A DNA stretch of 64,000 nucleotides from Trema orientale (taxonomy: Eukaryota > Streptophyta > Magnoliopsida > Rosales > Cannabaceae). The notes beneath the pieces were generated by a model. That model saw only the letters and a list, made by a program, of their open reading frames with translations, was not told the origin of the DNA and made no database searches. A program made the translations under genes and the position numbers. The DNA is taken from the NCBI GenBank assembly GCA_002914845.1, contig JXTC01000664.1:62001-126000 (forward strand), given 5' to 3'. Shown one piece after another: positions 23,286 through 36,880 of this stretch. Each line of letters begins with the position of its first letter. Position 1 is the stretch's first letter.

Positions 23286-26200
23286 TTAACAGCATTTGAC
23301 AGTGAAAAACTGAAAACGTACTAGAGGCATGTAGAAAAANTCGAGCACCAGGGACCTCACAGCCCCAACCCCTTGTTTGAGTGCTTCATCAATCTGTCCA
23401 GAAAGCAAATACCAAAAATCTAAGTTGAAAATTCAATAGGACAACAGGCCAAGACAGACATCTGCTCTGTTTGAGAAAGCAATTATGCAAGGAACCAATG
23501 GAATAAATAAGCTGCCTTGCTTGGTTGGCAGATACACCATACAGATTGGAATCTGCTTTGTAGAATTTTGAATAACCAACAAGAGGAACCAGTGATTAGC
23601 CATACATGATTTATAAAGGATCCAAAGAGCTCAACGTGCATAGTTTTGCACATTATTGAGTAGATTATCCAGAACAGGAAATGACTTGTCAAAACACAAG
23701 TGCATTAAGGTATCTTTTAATGATAACTGCCTAAACACCACACACACACATATATATATATACTATAATCTTCTTTTGAAAAGCATGTCCAACATATCCT
23801 TATGGTATTTTGTGTGCGTGTGTGTGTGTGTTTTTATTTTTCTTTTTGGTGTGGGGTGGTGGCTGGAGTACCCTATGGTACGGGCGAACAATCATATCAA
23901 TATATAGCGATAGATACCTGATGTCTTTCTAAAGCGCTGAACTTCTGTAGGAGATAGGCCTTCAAGTCCATATTGCCTGGCGGATTTCCAATACCTGCAA
24001 AACATTTATTTTTCTTCTTTATATGAAAGCAGAGGCGAGGTAACCTTGGAACTACATTTTGTGGAAAACCTAATGGTGATAGTATCATGGAAACAAACCT
24101 ATACATAACCGAGGAAAATCACGGCAACCATCCAGATGGCCCATAACACTTTTTACTCTGTAAAAAGGAGATAAGCAATTACAAAAAGATTCTAGACACG
24201 AACACATATATAGATTCTAACTATCATAACCAAAAAGAAAAAAGTGCAAATATGGCAAATCAGATCAGCATGAAGTGGCTAGAATCAAACTGCTGGACAC
24301 AATAAAGAACATCTTTATGATCCCAAAACCAACCTTTGCCATCACCTACCTGAGTTTCATATTCTTATGTTTTTTCACAAGGAAGATTTTTCCGTATATT
24401 TACATGCTTTCTTTACACCACACTAGCAACCACCAGACATTGTTGATCACACTTTCTAACTTCTATAAGTCTTATTGACGTCTCTCACCAATTACTCTGC
24501 GACCCACAGCCTTTGAATTTGATTTTTTTGGATAACCATTTCCAGCACTGATGTGGAGCCCCCTTGCAACCTGAGAAATTACATATCTGCCTATACCAAC
24601 TAAAGTTTCATACTTCCAGAAATTCCCCAACCTTCAAGATAACAGAACATCAAATTTCATATTAAGCGTTATCCAAAACTCTCTGCATTTCAGAACCTAG
24701 TTCTTAAACTTTTGCAAGTTAGTCTTGAAAAACCTTTCACAAGCCCTCTATCAAATCCCACCATCTTATATTGCCAGACATTGAAAAATAAAAACCTTTC
24801 CTGGCTCGGTGGGATTGCAGCCCCATGTCTTATTGCTCAGTGATAAATAAGAGTTTCTTATCTTGTCTGCAAATGTGCTTCTTTCACATCTGCAGAATCT
24901 ACAATTTTCTTAAGTGAAATTTTACAGAGGCAAACAACATTAGCCTTGTTCTCAATCTAACTACCAAGGAAAGAGTCAACTATCAACCACACAAGTTATT
25001 ACCATAACGGGGTGTGCGAATTCTTGATTATTTCAAAATAACATTGGGATTTCGTCATTTTAATATACAGGCTTGATACAATACTTTTGAGCAGATAGAA
25101 TTTAAAGGGAAAAAAAATGATATCTTCAAGAACACAGAAAGAGAATGATGGATATTTTTATGAATGGTCAACTAATGTTATCCAAACATACCCATTGTGA
25201 TGGCCATGGCCTCCCTTTGGCTGAACCCTCAGAACACCATTTGGTAAGCTCATCTCATCATAAGCCTACATTGGCAAGACAGAAGTATGAGCATATCATT
25301 GACTTTGACGAATGTCTCCAATAAAGCAGATAATTATTGTTTACTCTACACTCATAAAACAAAGGACTTACCAATAAAATATGTCGTAGGGGTACGTGAT
25401 AGTGTGCAGCAAGTGGCCCAACCTTCACAACAAATGGAGAAATAAAAGTCAGTGACAGAAGTTACTATCTAGTAGCTAGAAAAGTTATAAATCCACCTAT
25501 TCAACTATTCAACCTTCAACATAGAAAGGGAGGGATGGATTCACAGAAAATGCAGTATGATGTGAAGTTACAAACACAAACACACTAATTAAGAAAAGCG
25601 AAAAAAAAAGAAAAAAGAAGAAGTAATGAAGATTGACAAAATACTTTCACCACTTAGCTTTCATGATGCAGACTATATTGATCATGATCTGATAAAGCCC
25701 ACGAAAGTTTGACTTGTCATTTCTCAAACATATAAAGCTTGTATTGATTTCCATAAAATTGTATCAATTAGTAAATGATGAAGATAATTTTAGAATTCAC
25801 TTCCATACCAATAATTCTCTGGTGGGAATATTGCTGGTACGAAGCATGAAAACAAACCTCAAATAATCCACACAACAATACTTAGAATTAACTTGCAGAA
25901 CTCTCATGTATACTCCTCACTATGGGGTTTGCTCAGTTGCTCCTATGAGCTCTGGGGCTCAATTCCTCATCGGGACATGCTTAACAATTTCCTAGACCCT
26001 TTTGTTGCCCAAAAATTGTGGATTCAGCGAGCGAACCACTATTTTTTTTTAAAAAAAAAAAAAAGAATACTGTAGAAGTTGAACAATATAAAGTTGCCAA
26101 CCATATGAGATACTCCTCTCTGATTCAGCATTTAGAAATAGCATAAACAGTTAAGAGAAAAGAAAATAATAAGAACAGCAAATTTATCCTCCATTATGTA

Positions 26201-27162
26201 AAAATGCTTTTGAATCAGATAAAACTTATTAAAAGGCTACTCTCTTGATGATATACTCCAAGTTTACGTTGTGCACACCATACCCTAAGAATTAGAAGCT
26301 AAACATAAACACCACATATTTGGGAACGCATGCCTCAAGGAATTAAACAGTCCTTCATGCATTGCAATTTATTTCTCCTTTTAAGTTATCCACAACTGCG
26401 CCACCAAGGGAGAGCATATTTTAAATAACGGTTCTTACGCCACAATTGTATTGTCAAACACCATGCGGCGACTATATATTTAAGAACATAATAAAACCTA
26501 TAATAAGATTTGATGCCAATAAACCACACGTCATATATACTATTGAAACCATAAAACCACACAAAAACAAAAAGGTATGTGATCTGAACGAACCGATTCC
26601 CCACTAAAATTCATGTAAGCTTGCGGCTTTGCTAACAAAATTGGTACCTCACCGATAGAACCTGTACTGATCAAATAAAAACAAAATATATTAATAGACA
26701 TCAAACCTTGCAGAACCTAGAAATGGATAAATAAAAATGCTTAAGACCCACCTATTCCAACCAAGGCCTTCGACTGTATCGTATTCATGGGAATGCCTTG
26801 TGCTTCGGAAATGGCATCAATCATTTCAAAACCAACCTGATATATATATTTACATAATCCCACATAAATATCATACCAAACAAGGTGAGAAAAAGTAGTT
26901 AACCAAACCAAAACAAGAAAACTCTGTTACACATGTACACCCTTACATTGTGCCTAGTCCGATGGTACTTCTTCCCAGGGTTTCCTAATCCAACAATCAA
27001 CCATGGAGTGTATTCCACTTTAGCACCATTATATTGATTTGATAACGAAGCACGTATGCGAAAACTGGTTGGAACTGAACGTTTTTGAAGAAACTTAAAG
27101 CTTTGAGGGGGGCCCCTTGGATGTGGTATACAAGAATTTGGGCAGGAAATTGCATACCACAT
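23286..27162 (-). CDS. peptidyl-tRNA hydrolase, organelle-targeted (CRS2-like family)
   Basis: Eight exons join in phase: 27162-26947, 26836-26752, 26661-26594, 25422-25372, 25265-25192, 24157-24099, 23994-23918 and 23393-23286, giving 245 residues. WLIVGLGNPGKKYHRTRHN (residues 54-72) carries the substrate Asn and catalytic His. YDEM supplies the conserved Asp and GGHGHHNG the second Asn, so the catalytic set is complete. The first roughly 45 residues are rich in Ser, Pro and Arg and look like a plastid or mitochondrial transit peptide. The enzyme releases peptides from prematurely dropped peptidyl-tRNA. The closest plant relatives are the chloroplast PTHs, which also gave rise to CRS2, a group II intron splicing factor. 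The last exon is odd: after VRSLVL comes a codon containing N (23340) and then 17 residues unlike the usual family ending in RFNL and QKYK. The true C-terminus may be lost at the N. Confidence 0.87.
25889..26064 (+). mobile_element. tRNA-derived SINE in a PTH intron
   Basis: The third intron of the peptidyl-tRNA hydrolase gene contains a segment with an A-box-like TTTGCTCAGTTGCTC and, about 25 bp on, a B-box-like GGCTCAATTCC, ending in a long A run (about 26050-26064). The flanks AATACTTAGAA (25877-25887) and AATACTGTAGAA (26066-26077) look like a target duplication with one indel. It lies antisense to the host gene. Confidence 0.6.
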
Positions 27163-27259
27163 TGAACTGAATACATCAAAATTTAAAGGAAAAAAAATTA
27201 AGAAAATAAAAGAAAATTCATACGTTTATGAGTAGAATTGGTTACCATTAGCTCAAAAA

Positions 27260-28005
27260 NNNNNNNNNNNNNNNNNNNNNNNNNNNNNNNNNNNNNNNNN
27301 NNNNNNNNNNNNNNNNNNNNNNNNNNNNNNNNNNNNNNNNNNNNNNNNNNNNNNNNNNNNNNNNNNNNNNNNNNNNNNNNNNNNNNNNNNNNNNNNNNNN
27401 NNNNNNNNNNNNNNNNNNNNNNNNNNNNNNNNNNNNNNNNNNNNNNNNNNNNNNNNNNNNNNNNNNNNNNNNNNNNNNNNNNNNNNNNNNNNNNNNNNNN
27501 NNNNNNNNNNNNNNNNNNNNNNNNNNNNNNNNNNNNNNNNNNNNNNNNNNNNNNNNNNNNNNNNNNNNNNNNNNNNNNNNNNNNNNNNNNNNNNNNNNNN
27601 NNNNNNNNNNNNNNNNNNNNNNNNNNNNNNNNNNNNNNNNNNNNNNNNNNNNNNNNNNNNNNNNNNNNNNNNNNNNNNNNNNNNNNNNNNNNNNNNNNNN
27701 NNNNNNNNNNNNNNNNNNNNNNNNNNNNNNNNNNNNNNNNNNNNNNNNNNNNNNNNNNNNNNNNNNNNNNNNNNNNNNNNNNNNNNNNNNNNNNNNNNNN
27801 NNNNNNNNNNNNNNNNNNNNNNNNNNNNNNNNNNNNNNNNNNNNNNNNNNNNNNNNNNNNNNNNNNNNNNNNNNNNNNNNNNNNNNNNNNNNNNNNNNNN
27901 NNNNNNNNNNNNNNNNNNNNNNNNNNNNNNNNNNNNNNNNNNNNNNNNNNNNNNNNNNNNNNNNNNNNNNNNNNNNNNNNNNNNNNNNNNNNNNNNNNNN
28001 NNNNN
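27260..28005. other. assembly gap, 746 N
   Basis: Unknown sequence beginning about 100 bp upstream of the peptidyl-tRNA hydrolase start codon. It therefore probably hides part of that gene's promoter or 5' leader. Open frames running through the N run are meaningless. Confidence 0.95.
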
Positions 28006-29728
28006 TTTTTTATAGGCCCCACCATTTTTCTTTCTTCCCTTAATTCCTTTTTCCTTTCTACCAAACACCATTCTTTCCATTTTCCTTTCACTTTTGTCTC
28101 TTACTTTTTTTTCCCTCCTCATTTTTCCCTCTTAAAGTAGGAGTCCTAAGAGTTATTACTTTGTGTGGTTAAAATAGTGTACATCATTACCTGGTACGAA
28201 AAATTTTGACAAAGAAACATGGAATTTCTAATATTACTCGTTACAGTATTATTTTTTTGAATATTGAACAAAGAAAGAAAATAAAACTTATAAAAAAACC
28301 AAATAGAAAATAATAATCACTAAATGAGCCATCAACAACTAAAATGTTCCTTCTCTTTCAAAACCTAAGAGGAAAAAAAAAAGACCCTTGTTAACTAAAT
28401 CATAAAACCAAAAAGCTCTAAAATTATTTTATTGATTTTGAGAAAGGAAACATGGAATAAAAGTTAATGCATGCAAATAATATATAACTCATATAATTAT
28501 CAACAAAATCCAAAAAAGAAAAAAACATAAAAAAGCCAATTTTCATAATGTACGTAGGATGAGATTAATGGAAATGATCAAAAATCTTTCAACTCATCTT
28601 CTACTGTGTAAATAAAATAATTTCCACAAGGAAAGGGAAGGATTGAAAATACAACTTGTGTCCCTAGTTCGTTGGCAAAATTAGAGAGCTCCAAGCTTTA
28701 AATGGTCGCTAAATAACTTTTTGTCTTCTACAAGCTTCTAATTTTAATTAATTTTGTTGGTAATTTATATCAGGTAAGGTTTTGATGCTAATACATTCTC
28801 CTCACAAAACGGAAAATTGCAATTTCCTTTTACTTATACGAATTCTATACTATTTGATTTAACACTAGTTTCAAAGTACGTAATGAATTAATTTTTAAAA
28901 AAATAATTTTGTCGCATTTATTAATATATACTTGCAATTTTTTTTGGTCAAAACTGCATATATTAGAAAAGAAATGTAGAATTCCTTTCAAAAAAAAGAA
29001 AAAAAAAAGAAAAGAAAATAAATGTTGAAAGGAGCCACTAATAAGTTTTGTCATCAATATCTGTTGAGATTGATAAGATTTTTTATTTGTTTATTTATTT
29101 TTCAAAAAAGAAAAAAAAGGAAAACCTTAAAAGAAAAGAGGCTAATTTATTCAAGAAAATGAAAAGCAAAACAAAAAGAAGAAATTAAAATTAAATAAAA
29201 GCAAATTAGTAAAACAAAGCAAGTACTTGGAAGTCTTCCTTACCGATTCGAGGCTTTATGTAAATATTATAAGGGGAACGACTAGGCTCTTTCTAGCATT
29301 TAAGCCCCCATCGAATTTTGGTCAACAAAAATTTGAGAGCAAGCTATACTGATCTTCTGTCAATGTTTACTAGATCTGCTAACTATTCTCTCTCTTGTAA
29401 GATAATTTGCTGGTTAATTTGTTGCTAGTTTAATTTAATTTCTTTCCAACAGTTGAAAATTCGCGATAGTACTAATTTGTTCCTAACCAAAGAAATTGCA
29501 AAGGCACAATTATAAATCTGATTTGCTCGTGAAATTATAACAGATTAACAATTACCAGCATAAGTACGAAACATTAATAATGATATATTGGACACAATTT
29601 ACACGTCCCATATCATGAAACAAGACCTGATTAGAAGCAAATTAGGAAGCTACAAATCTTCCTGATCAGGATATATATAAATATATAATTTATCATGATC
29701 ATATCATCCAGTACTATATTACCCGAAA
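28006..29728. other. intergenic, 3' side of the zinc-finger gene
   Basis: A CT-rich stretch follows the gap (28010-28130). The rest is AT-rich with A tracts and no supported gene. The last 100 bp or so are probably the 3' UTR of the zinc-finger gene. Confidence 0.45.
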
Positions 29729-30451
29729 TCAAGGTCCGGCAGGTCCAAGACCAAGATGCAAATCCAACCCCAAACCCTTGTCCAGATGACGAGAAATATT
29801 ACTAGTACTAGTTCCGCCATGAAAAACTTGAGAATTATCATACAAGACACCGTCCGACAAAGCCCCAAACGCCGTAGCCTCCCCATGGTAGACACGCCTT
29901 CCCGGCATGGAATTCGTCCTAGAAAGATGACGATAGGCGGCACTAGTACTGCCGCCGCCGCCGCCGTGTGATGACATGTGTAATGCAGGCGCGTATTGCG
30001 GCGCCATGTAGTACCATGAAGAAGACTGATGTGCTGCCGCCAGGCCCATAAGATGCGGCGACATGAATCCCGATACATGAGAAATATTAGCAAGAGCATA
30101 GTTTCGGGCTGTTGTATTAGCGGTGGTACTGGACGTGGCTTGCATCTGAGCTCGCTTCATGAGCTGTCTCTCTTTCTTGTGGGCGTTTTGGTGGCCTCCC
30201 AAGGCTTGCGAGTTTGCGAACTCGCGGAAACAGTACTGGCATTCGTACTTGTGGTGGCCAACGACGTCGTTCGCGGGTTTGAGAGTAGTAACGCCGTCGT
30301 CGGATCGGTCGTCGTTGTTTTGTGTCGTTGATCCAGGTGGAGATTTGCTAGTTTGGTCTAGCTGGTGATCGACGCCGTCGTTGTCGTCCGAAATGCTGAA
30401 GCCGAAGAGCTTCAATGGCGGCACAGCGGCGGCGGCGCCAGTGGCGGTCAT
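29729..30451 (-). CDS. single C2H2 zinc-finger transcription factor (GIS/ZFP5/ZFP6/ZFP8-like) with EAR motif
   Basis: An intronless 240-residue protein. The N-terminal [11 protein letters not shown] (about residues 13-23) matches the conserved KLFG block of the GIS/ZFP clade. One zinc finger reads [20 protein letters not shown] then NAH, with the plant-specific QALGGH in the recognition helix (about residues 69-92). The C-terminus ends [14 protein letters not shown], an LxLxL EAR repression motif. Known members act downstream of gibberellin and cytokinin in trichome and root-hair initiation, and this role is inferred here. I chose the ATG at 30451 because KLFG normally lies close to the N-terminus. 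An in-frame ATG at 30556 would add 35 hydrophobic residues that the family lacks. GCC/GCG repeats encode Ala and Gly runs. Confidence 0.9.
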   Translation of the reverse strand: MTATGAAAAVPPLKLFGFSISDDNDGVDHQLDQTSKSPPGSTTQNNDDRSDDGVTTLKPANDVVGHHKYECQYCFREFANSQALGGHQNAHKKERQLMKRAQMQATSSTTANTTARNYALANISHVSGFMSPHLMGLAAAHQSSSWYYMAPQYAPALHMSSHGGGGGSTSAAYRHLSRTNSMPGRRVYHGEATAFGALSDGVLYDNSQVFHGGTSTSNISRHLDKGLGLDLHLGLGPAGP

Positions 30452-32238
30452 TATTAGTCTTGTATTAGTTCTTTGGAGAGTAATATGAAGATAGGTCGGT
30501 ACCCAGCGTAACAAAGGGTAAGATATAAATAATATAAGATAGGAAGAATAATTCAATGAGAGAAGACTCTCTTTGAGTTAGTTTGAACTTATATTAGAAA
30601 GGGTTAGATGAGAGTAGTAGGGACTAGCTGGGGAGTTGATTGTTTGAGAGTGAAAGACAATTAAGAGGAGAAAGAAGTCCAAAAAGAGAGAAAGAAAAGG
30701 TGAGAGAGTTGGTTGCGAAAATCCCAATGAGAAAGGAGCTAAATCAGGAAGAACCTAGAGCAAGAAAACCAAAGTGGGGTTTTACTTAATTATATGTGAT
30801 TGTTCTTTCTAGTGGACAAAGAAAAATATTTTATAAGACAGTAGTCAGTGGTACTAAAAGGACCTTTTTCTACATGCATATAAATGATCGCATTTGTGGG
30901 ACAACTAGCTAATTCAAAGTGCATTATTGGTGAAATTTTTGGATTCTACTTGCTCATATGTATGATTGTGTATAGAAGCTAGCTCATGTTATATATTAGT
31001 ATATACGTGCTGCTTGATTTTGTGTGCGTATATATATATATATATATTGTTACTAGTCAAAGAGAATAGTGCTAATTAATGACATGTCACACTATGATAA
31101 GTAAGAATTTAAGTTATTATCAAAAAAAAAAAGGTAAAAATTTAAGTACAAGTCATAGTCACGACTATCCAAAGCTGATCAGATCTGAAGTAATTTAATT
31201 TTCTTTGTACGTTCATCGTATTATAAAATTTGTACGTACTAGCGTGATTCTTATTCAAAGAGGTCATATTAGTTGTTTAAGTTTGTCTGCATGATCATTG
31301 TATTCCAAATCCGACTTGTATAATCCTATAAGTTTATGTCATATTACTATTTATAATGTGTATGTAAATCTTCCTATCTCCCTTAAATCATGATCCGGGT
31401 CACATGTGCAGATGGGTTGGTTCAGACAAATTTGACCTAACATGGTACAAAAACATGTTCTAGAATATTATTATTGATATCTATTTAATTTGTTCGTGTT
31501 AGAGAAGAAGAAAAGATATAAAGGAATGATCAACCGGAGTTAGAGGGTCCACCATAATTGGCGTATAGTAGCAAATGATCCGAAACATGTTTGCGTGATT
31601 GACGTTTAGAGTCTTCTTTCTTTATTGGAGGAAAGATTATAATCTCTCGAATCTTACTTACTACCAACATTTAGATTCAAAGTTTCTTCAAACTTCAAAG
31701 AAATCAACATAATGTCTACTAGCTTTAAATGTCACGCGCTGCACTGTGGTACATTTCAATCCCTCGCTACTTTTATTTTTTAAGTGTAATTAGCAAATTA
31801 CTATATATAAAAGTAGCGTTCCTAAATATTTCACACCTTTCTCATCATGATTATTTGGGTATAATCTTGTTTGCTTGTTTATTTCAAACTCTCTTTTTTT
31901 GAATCAAATGCAAATGTCGTGGAGATATTCTCAAAAGAGGATCATTTTTTTTCCGTTTAATTAATTAAACAAAATAAGAATCTACCAAGTTGATATATAC
32001 AGAATTTGGTTTAGTTCGCAATTTCGGATTGGATGACATGAGTGAATCCACAGTAGTGTAGACTTCAAAGAAACAAACCAAAACAAGTTTGGTTTCAATA
32101 TGGGACAAGGAATTAATAATATATATGGCTCAAAATAATTGATAGAGACCTATTTAATGTTTAGTCAATATTGAGCCAAAAAAAAAAAAAAGTTCAGTCA
32201 ATACTTCTGTCGGGAGCCTTAACATTACATGGACCTAG
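30452..32238. other. upstream region of the zinc-finger gene, no other gene seen
   Basis: The first 350 bp or so are probably its leader and core promoter, with GA-rich stretches near 30640-30710. Further out it is AT-rich with a TA repeat at about 31030-31047. No coding region is recognisable. Confidence 0.45.
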
Positions 32239-32345
32239 CTATAGCTAGCTAAATATATAAACAACCATATACATATATAGCTAGCTAAATATATAAACAA
32301 TTATATATATATAGCTAGCTAAATATATAAACAACCATATATTAT
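32239..32345. repeat. short tandem repeat, three units of about 40 bp
   Basis: Three head-to-tail copies of a unit containing AGCTAGCTAAATATATAAAC, with slightly different tails (ACCATATACATAT, ATTATATATAT, ACCATATATTATA). Confidence 0.75.
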
Positions 32346-32350
32346 ATACG

Positions 32351-32584
32351 GTTGCCAATCTAGGTATTTATTTTTATTTATGTGTAGGTATTTTTTTTTT
32401 CTACCGTTGGATCATTATCTAACAATGATCTAACGACTATAATGATACGTATAAAAAGACGTATATCATTAATGTTATTTCTCTTTTTTATTTTTTAATA
32501 TAAAAAAATATGCATGATAAATTTTCATTGGTCAAATTGATACCTGTGCATAAGTTAAAAAAAAATAATACCTACTGAATTGGT
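32351..32584. mobile_element. MITE family A, copy 2
   Basis: Same core as 2741-2974 (ATCATTATCTAACAATGATC, ATGATAAATTTTCATTGG) and the same right end, AATACCTACTGAATTGG. The left end reads CCAATCTAGGTATTT, so the terminal inverted repeat is imperfect. Non-coding. Confidence 0.6.
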
Positions 32585-35500
32585 TATATATATATACTTT
32601 GAATTATATTCAGGATTTACACGCTCTACGTATATAATTTCGTGTAGAAAGATTTAAAGCTAGTAAATAAACAAACATAACAAGCATACGATTTGATGAG
32701 TCGCTTCAACAAGTAAAAATAAAAACATGCATTGAATTCTTGACCTCTTCGCTGTATATTGTTTGAACTCTGGTGATCCTATCAATTCGATAAAGTGCTT
32801 TTCACAAGTTAATGGTTATGAACATACGGACATATATGAAGAAGTAAGATTGACAAGTAAAGAAGAATTAGGTGGGATTAGGCCCCTTATTGAGTCCCAT
32901 CTCTCTCTTTCAATTAATACATTGTGACTACCATAAAATATAAACAAATATATATACACGCACTAGATTTTTCTCTCACGTAAATTGCACGTGGGACGAG
33001 CATTTTAATAAGGTCAAATGTTAACTAGAAGTATTTTTTTTTCCCCTCCTTTGAAAAAAAAAGTCACTGTTAGTAAGAACATATAAATGCACGGATGTAA
33101 TTCCATAAGGGAATAAGTCTTATCATATTTTAATCAACACATGTCACGTTTTTATGTTTGTCTAATATTGTATCAGTTAAAACTTGATATGCGTTGGCCA
33201 AATTATGGACGGATCGGTTCCTCAAGAGAACTACATCTATGTATATATATAGAGCTAATTGTAAGAAATAAGTTATGAAATTTTCCTTAAGTACATGCAT
33301 GTTCCAATTTGTTTTTATTAAAAGGTTAATTATATATTTTATCCATGCACTATTTATTAAAAGGTTAATTATATATTTTATCCATGCACGTTATATTTAT
33401 CTTTGGACTGACCACATGAATTTACAAGAATAAAATATTTAATTCATACTATCATCCTTTCCAAAAAAAAAAAAGAAAAACTATCATTGTGAATGGCTAA
33501 AATTACACATTCTAACGTGTTTTTAAAGAGTTTTTACTTTTGGAGAAAATTTTATTCCAAAAACATGGAAGAAAGAATAAATTTGTTAATTATCGATTGA
33601 AAATGTTTCTGATGATCATTTGGGAAAAATAATATTCCTCCTATAGAAACATCTACGAGGGGACTATTTAAAAATCTAATAGCATAAGTTTATCATTCCT
33701 AAAAATATAGGGTTAAATCAAAGGATAAAAATGTACAAGGGATGTAAACAAATAATTAACCCTTATTAGAACTCACATTCTTATAGCAAAAAATATTACA
33801 AAAGAAATAAATGGTTAGATAAATTGAAAGTTTCTCTAATTGGCTTTCATGTTGCAAATTAGATTGCTAGCCAAAAATTTCAAATTTGATTTTCATTGAA
33901 TAACTGCCATAAATATCAATTCTCAGATTCATATATGTTGGAGATTATGAAAGGATGATTTTATAGAGAATATTGATTTAATATCAAAATTATTATAAAG
34001 AATATATTTACAATCAATTTTCTGATTACTATATGATTCTTTCCTTGAAAAATCTAACTTAATTGATTTGCTTGAATAGGGATTGAACTATGTGTACTAT
34101 TAAAGAAAGAAATATAAAGATATATGTATTTTAATATGTTAGCTCATTCTTGATTAGAAAAATCCTCAAATTATTAGATTATAATTTCTTAATTGATTAC
34201 TAGGATTTTCTAATTGTTGGCTGATTGTTTATGAGTGATGATAGATTTCTGAATGATTCTCAAGCGAGCAAAAACGTGTGACATATGCAGGAACTAATTC
34301 TGGCCAAAACTTAATATTCTGGCTAATGTTGCAAAATTAAAAAGCTCATGTTGCAACATCATAGGAAATTACGGAACATCAGCATATAAAGGCAGATTTG
34401 GTTTTCTTACTTAAGAAAAACGTTTGAATCAATTCTACATAATTTTAAATTAGATTTAATCATCTTTTAATGTTGATTGATAGGTTAACGGTGATTAGAG
34501 TCCTAGCATCTCTATGTAAAGGCTTCACTGGTGAAGGATTTGATATAGAGAATGAATTGTATTTTGTGCAGCATAAATTAAGTAGATATATTTCTGCAAG
34601 GATAATGCTTGAGGTACCAAAATTTTACCAAAATTTTAATAACAACACACGTGGCATGTGATTTATTACTACTTAATTGGTGATAATATTTCATCTATTT
34701 GTGGTAACTTTTAACACAATAATTAGATGGTGACAACTCATATACCACATGTATTGGTACATAAAATTTGATAGGATATGTAGTATTATCCATTTCTATA
34801 AAAGCCGTATGTACTTAGAGAGCATTTTTCTAAGTTAAGTGTTTATATAGTTCTTCAGGAGAAAAACTTTATATTTTCGGGAAAAAATTAATTCCAAGTA
34901 TTGAATGAAATTCAACTGCAAAGAGTCAACTCAAATCAAGTGGTACTCATTGAACATAATTAATAATATTATACAACACTGGTGCAATATTAATAAAAAG
35001 GAGTATTTTGTGTTTAAATCAATTACTAGTGTATGTAAATTTTGTTATTATTAGTAAGTATTCATTCTCTGGGTATGAGCTCGCGAAGATTGGCAGTGCA
35101 TGGGTCGAAGTATGTAAAAATCTCGGTGTCATTTTAAACGTTTTTGTTCTATCACATTTTAATTAATGGGTATCTAATTTAAATTTAGTAAATCATTGAG
35201 AACTAGACCATTCATAAACAATTATAAAAACTGTAAAAAACGATCTTCTTAATATTATCTAATCTAATACAAGTGAAGCCCAGCACTTAAAGAAAAGTCA
35301 AAGCACGCTCTCTTCTTTTCTCCTCTCTCCTTGATTCCCATTTTTTCTTCTCTCTCTTCTCTTTCTCCCTCTTCTAAGCCTCATTGGTGCATTAGACCGG
35401 AATAGCTATGACCATCGGAGAGTCGCGCCATCACCATCAATCAGTCGGGCACCCCCTAAAAAATGCCCACCTACCTAGCACCCATCTTTTCTGGAAATTA

Positions 35501-36329
35501 CCACTCTACACTATAGCGAAGAGAAAGGGACGAAAAAATGGCCGTTGCGACTTCCCGGGATCCTAGCCCTGCCATCCAGCCACCTGGGACATTGCTGTCG
35601 ATCTCCTTCAATTCATCTCGTCATCAGTTTCGAAATGGTACCTTTCTTGCCCCCCCCTAAATCAGCCAGGGTTCGAAAACCACCATTTTGGAAAATTTCA
35701 AATCTAATTTGAGTTATAAATTGAAATTTTGTTCGGGCTTTTGATTTGAATTTTCATTGTCAAATTTGGACTGTACTCATCAAACTATAAAATTTGATAT
35801 ACATATTGACTATGCTTGTAGTCCGACACGAAACCCATGGTGAAAGGACCTCGTTTTCCGTATCTAAAGGGTCGAGTTTCACTCCGGAATTGGACGAGTT
35901 GTATAGCTACTATATCTATTTTTGATGTTCTTGACACGATCATGACATTTGTTTCATTGTTTGAGGATCTGTTGGAAAAGTCATCAACCAAAGTGAGCAA
36001 ACCAATACTTGGAAACACTCATTGACTCTCTAATCAGTCGCCCCTCGACGCCACTTATTGCTTTTCATACTAGTTTTGTATAAAAAAAACCCTTATCATG
36101 TTTACATATTTTGAACAATGTGGAAAAATTGTTTTGAATATTGTGATATCAGATTTTAGATACTTTTGAATATACTGTATTTTTATGGGATCTTTTGCAT
36201 GCAGTATAAAATTTTAGATTATAAAAAATATAGTTGTTATGCTTTCTGATTTTCTAAAATGCCTTTTTTTTTTAAAAAAAAATCAGAGTATTATTTGAAA
36301 ACTAAACTTTTGCATAGTTATTTTTCATA
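32585..36329. other. intergenic, no supported gene; includes a 34-bp tandem repeat and an unidentified less AT-rich patch
   Basis: At about 33318-33387 the unit ATTAAAAGGTTAATTATATA plus a short tail is repeated twice in tandem. From about 35280 to 36060 the sequence is less AT-rich (CT-rich start, then CTTCCCGGGATCCTAGCCC and GACCTCGTTTTCCG). It holds broken short frames on both strands at 35785-36025. It looks like part of a decayed dispersed repeat, but I cannot classify it. Confidence 0.4.
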
Positions 36330-36403
36330 CTTTTTCATATTACACGTGGTGTAGGATCACAAACAACTTTTTCATATTACACGTGGTGTAGGATCACAAA
36401 CAA
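36330..36403. repeat. exact 37-bp tandem duplication
   Basis: The unit containing CATATTACACGTGGTGTAGG occurs twice in a row with no difference, at 36330-36366 and 36367-36403. The CACGTG core is a G-box hexamer, here doubled by the duplication. No gene is close enough to suggest a role. Confidence 0.85.
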
Positions 36404-36880
36404 GCACTGTATTAGCATCATAAGTTTACAAATAGCGTTGTCCTCTACCATCGCTACAGAGTCAATAAGCCCATGTGGTGTCTTTTTCTGATAACCTCTC
36501 TTACAACAGGTGTAGATATTAAGGTTGCCCCATCAAAGTATCTTGGGTAAGTGTCAGGTCAAGTTATTTGGCACACATACCACCCTAAGTTCATGATGAG
36601 AGAGTGTGAACTCATGGATATTGGGTGATTTATGTCATATATATATATATATATATACATGGATTATTGGTTTGGAAGATGACATATGTATATGGTTTGC
36701 AAAATATTTTAGGAATATGCTAATTATATCGGTATTTTCATCGCTATAAGGTTTTCAAAAGATAACTATTTTTCTATTGGACAGTTCATGTTCACCCTCT
36801 ATTTATATATATATATATATATATATGGGATAGAATATTATCGATACTATTTTTGTGCCTTATATATATATATATAGGCA

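Noticed and set aside
27198..28140. Three open frames of about 290-300 codons across 27198-28140
   Set aside because: They consist almost entirely of the 746-base N run; the translated residues are unknown.
30452..30556. N-terminal extension of the zinc-finger protein from the ATG at 30556
   Set aside because: The 35 extra residues are hydrophobic and absent from the family, whose KLFG block lies near the N-terminus. The ATG at 30451 fits better.
35785..36025. Overlapping open frames on both strands near 35.9 kb
   Set aside because: The segment is part of an unclassified, less AT-rich patch. Neither frame has a domain or splice partner.
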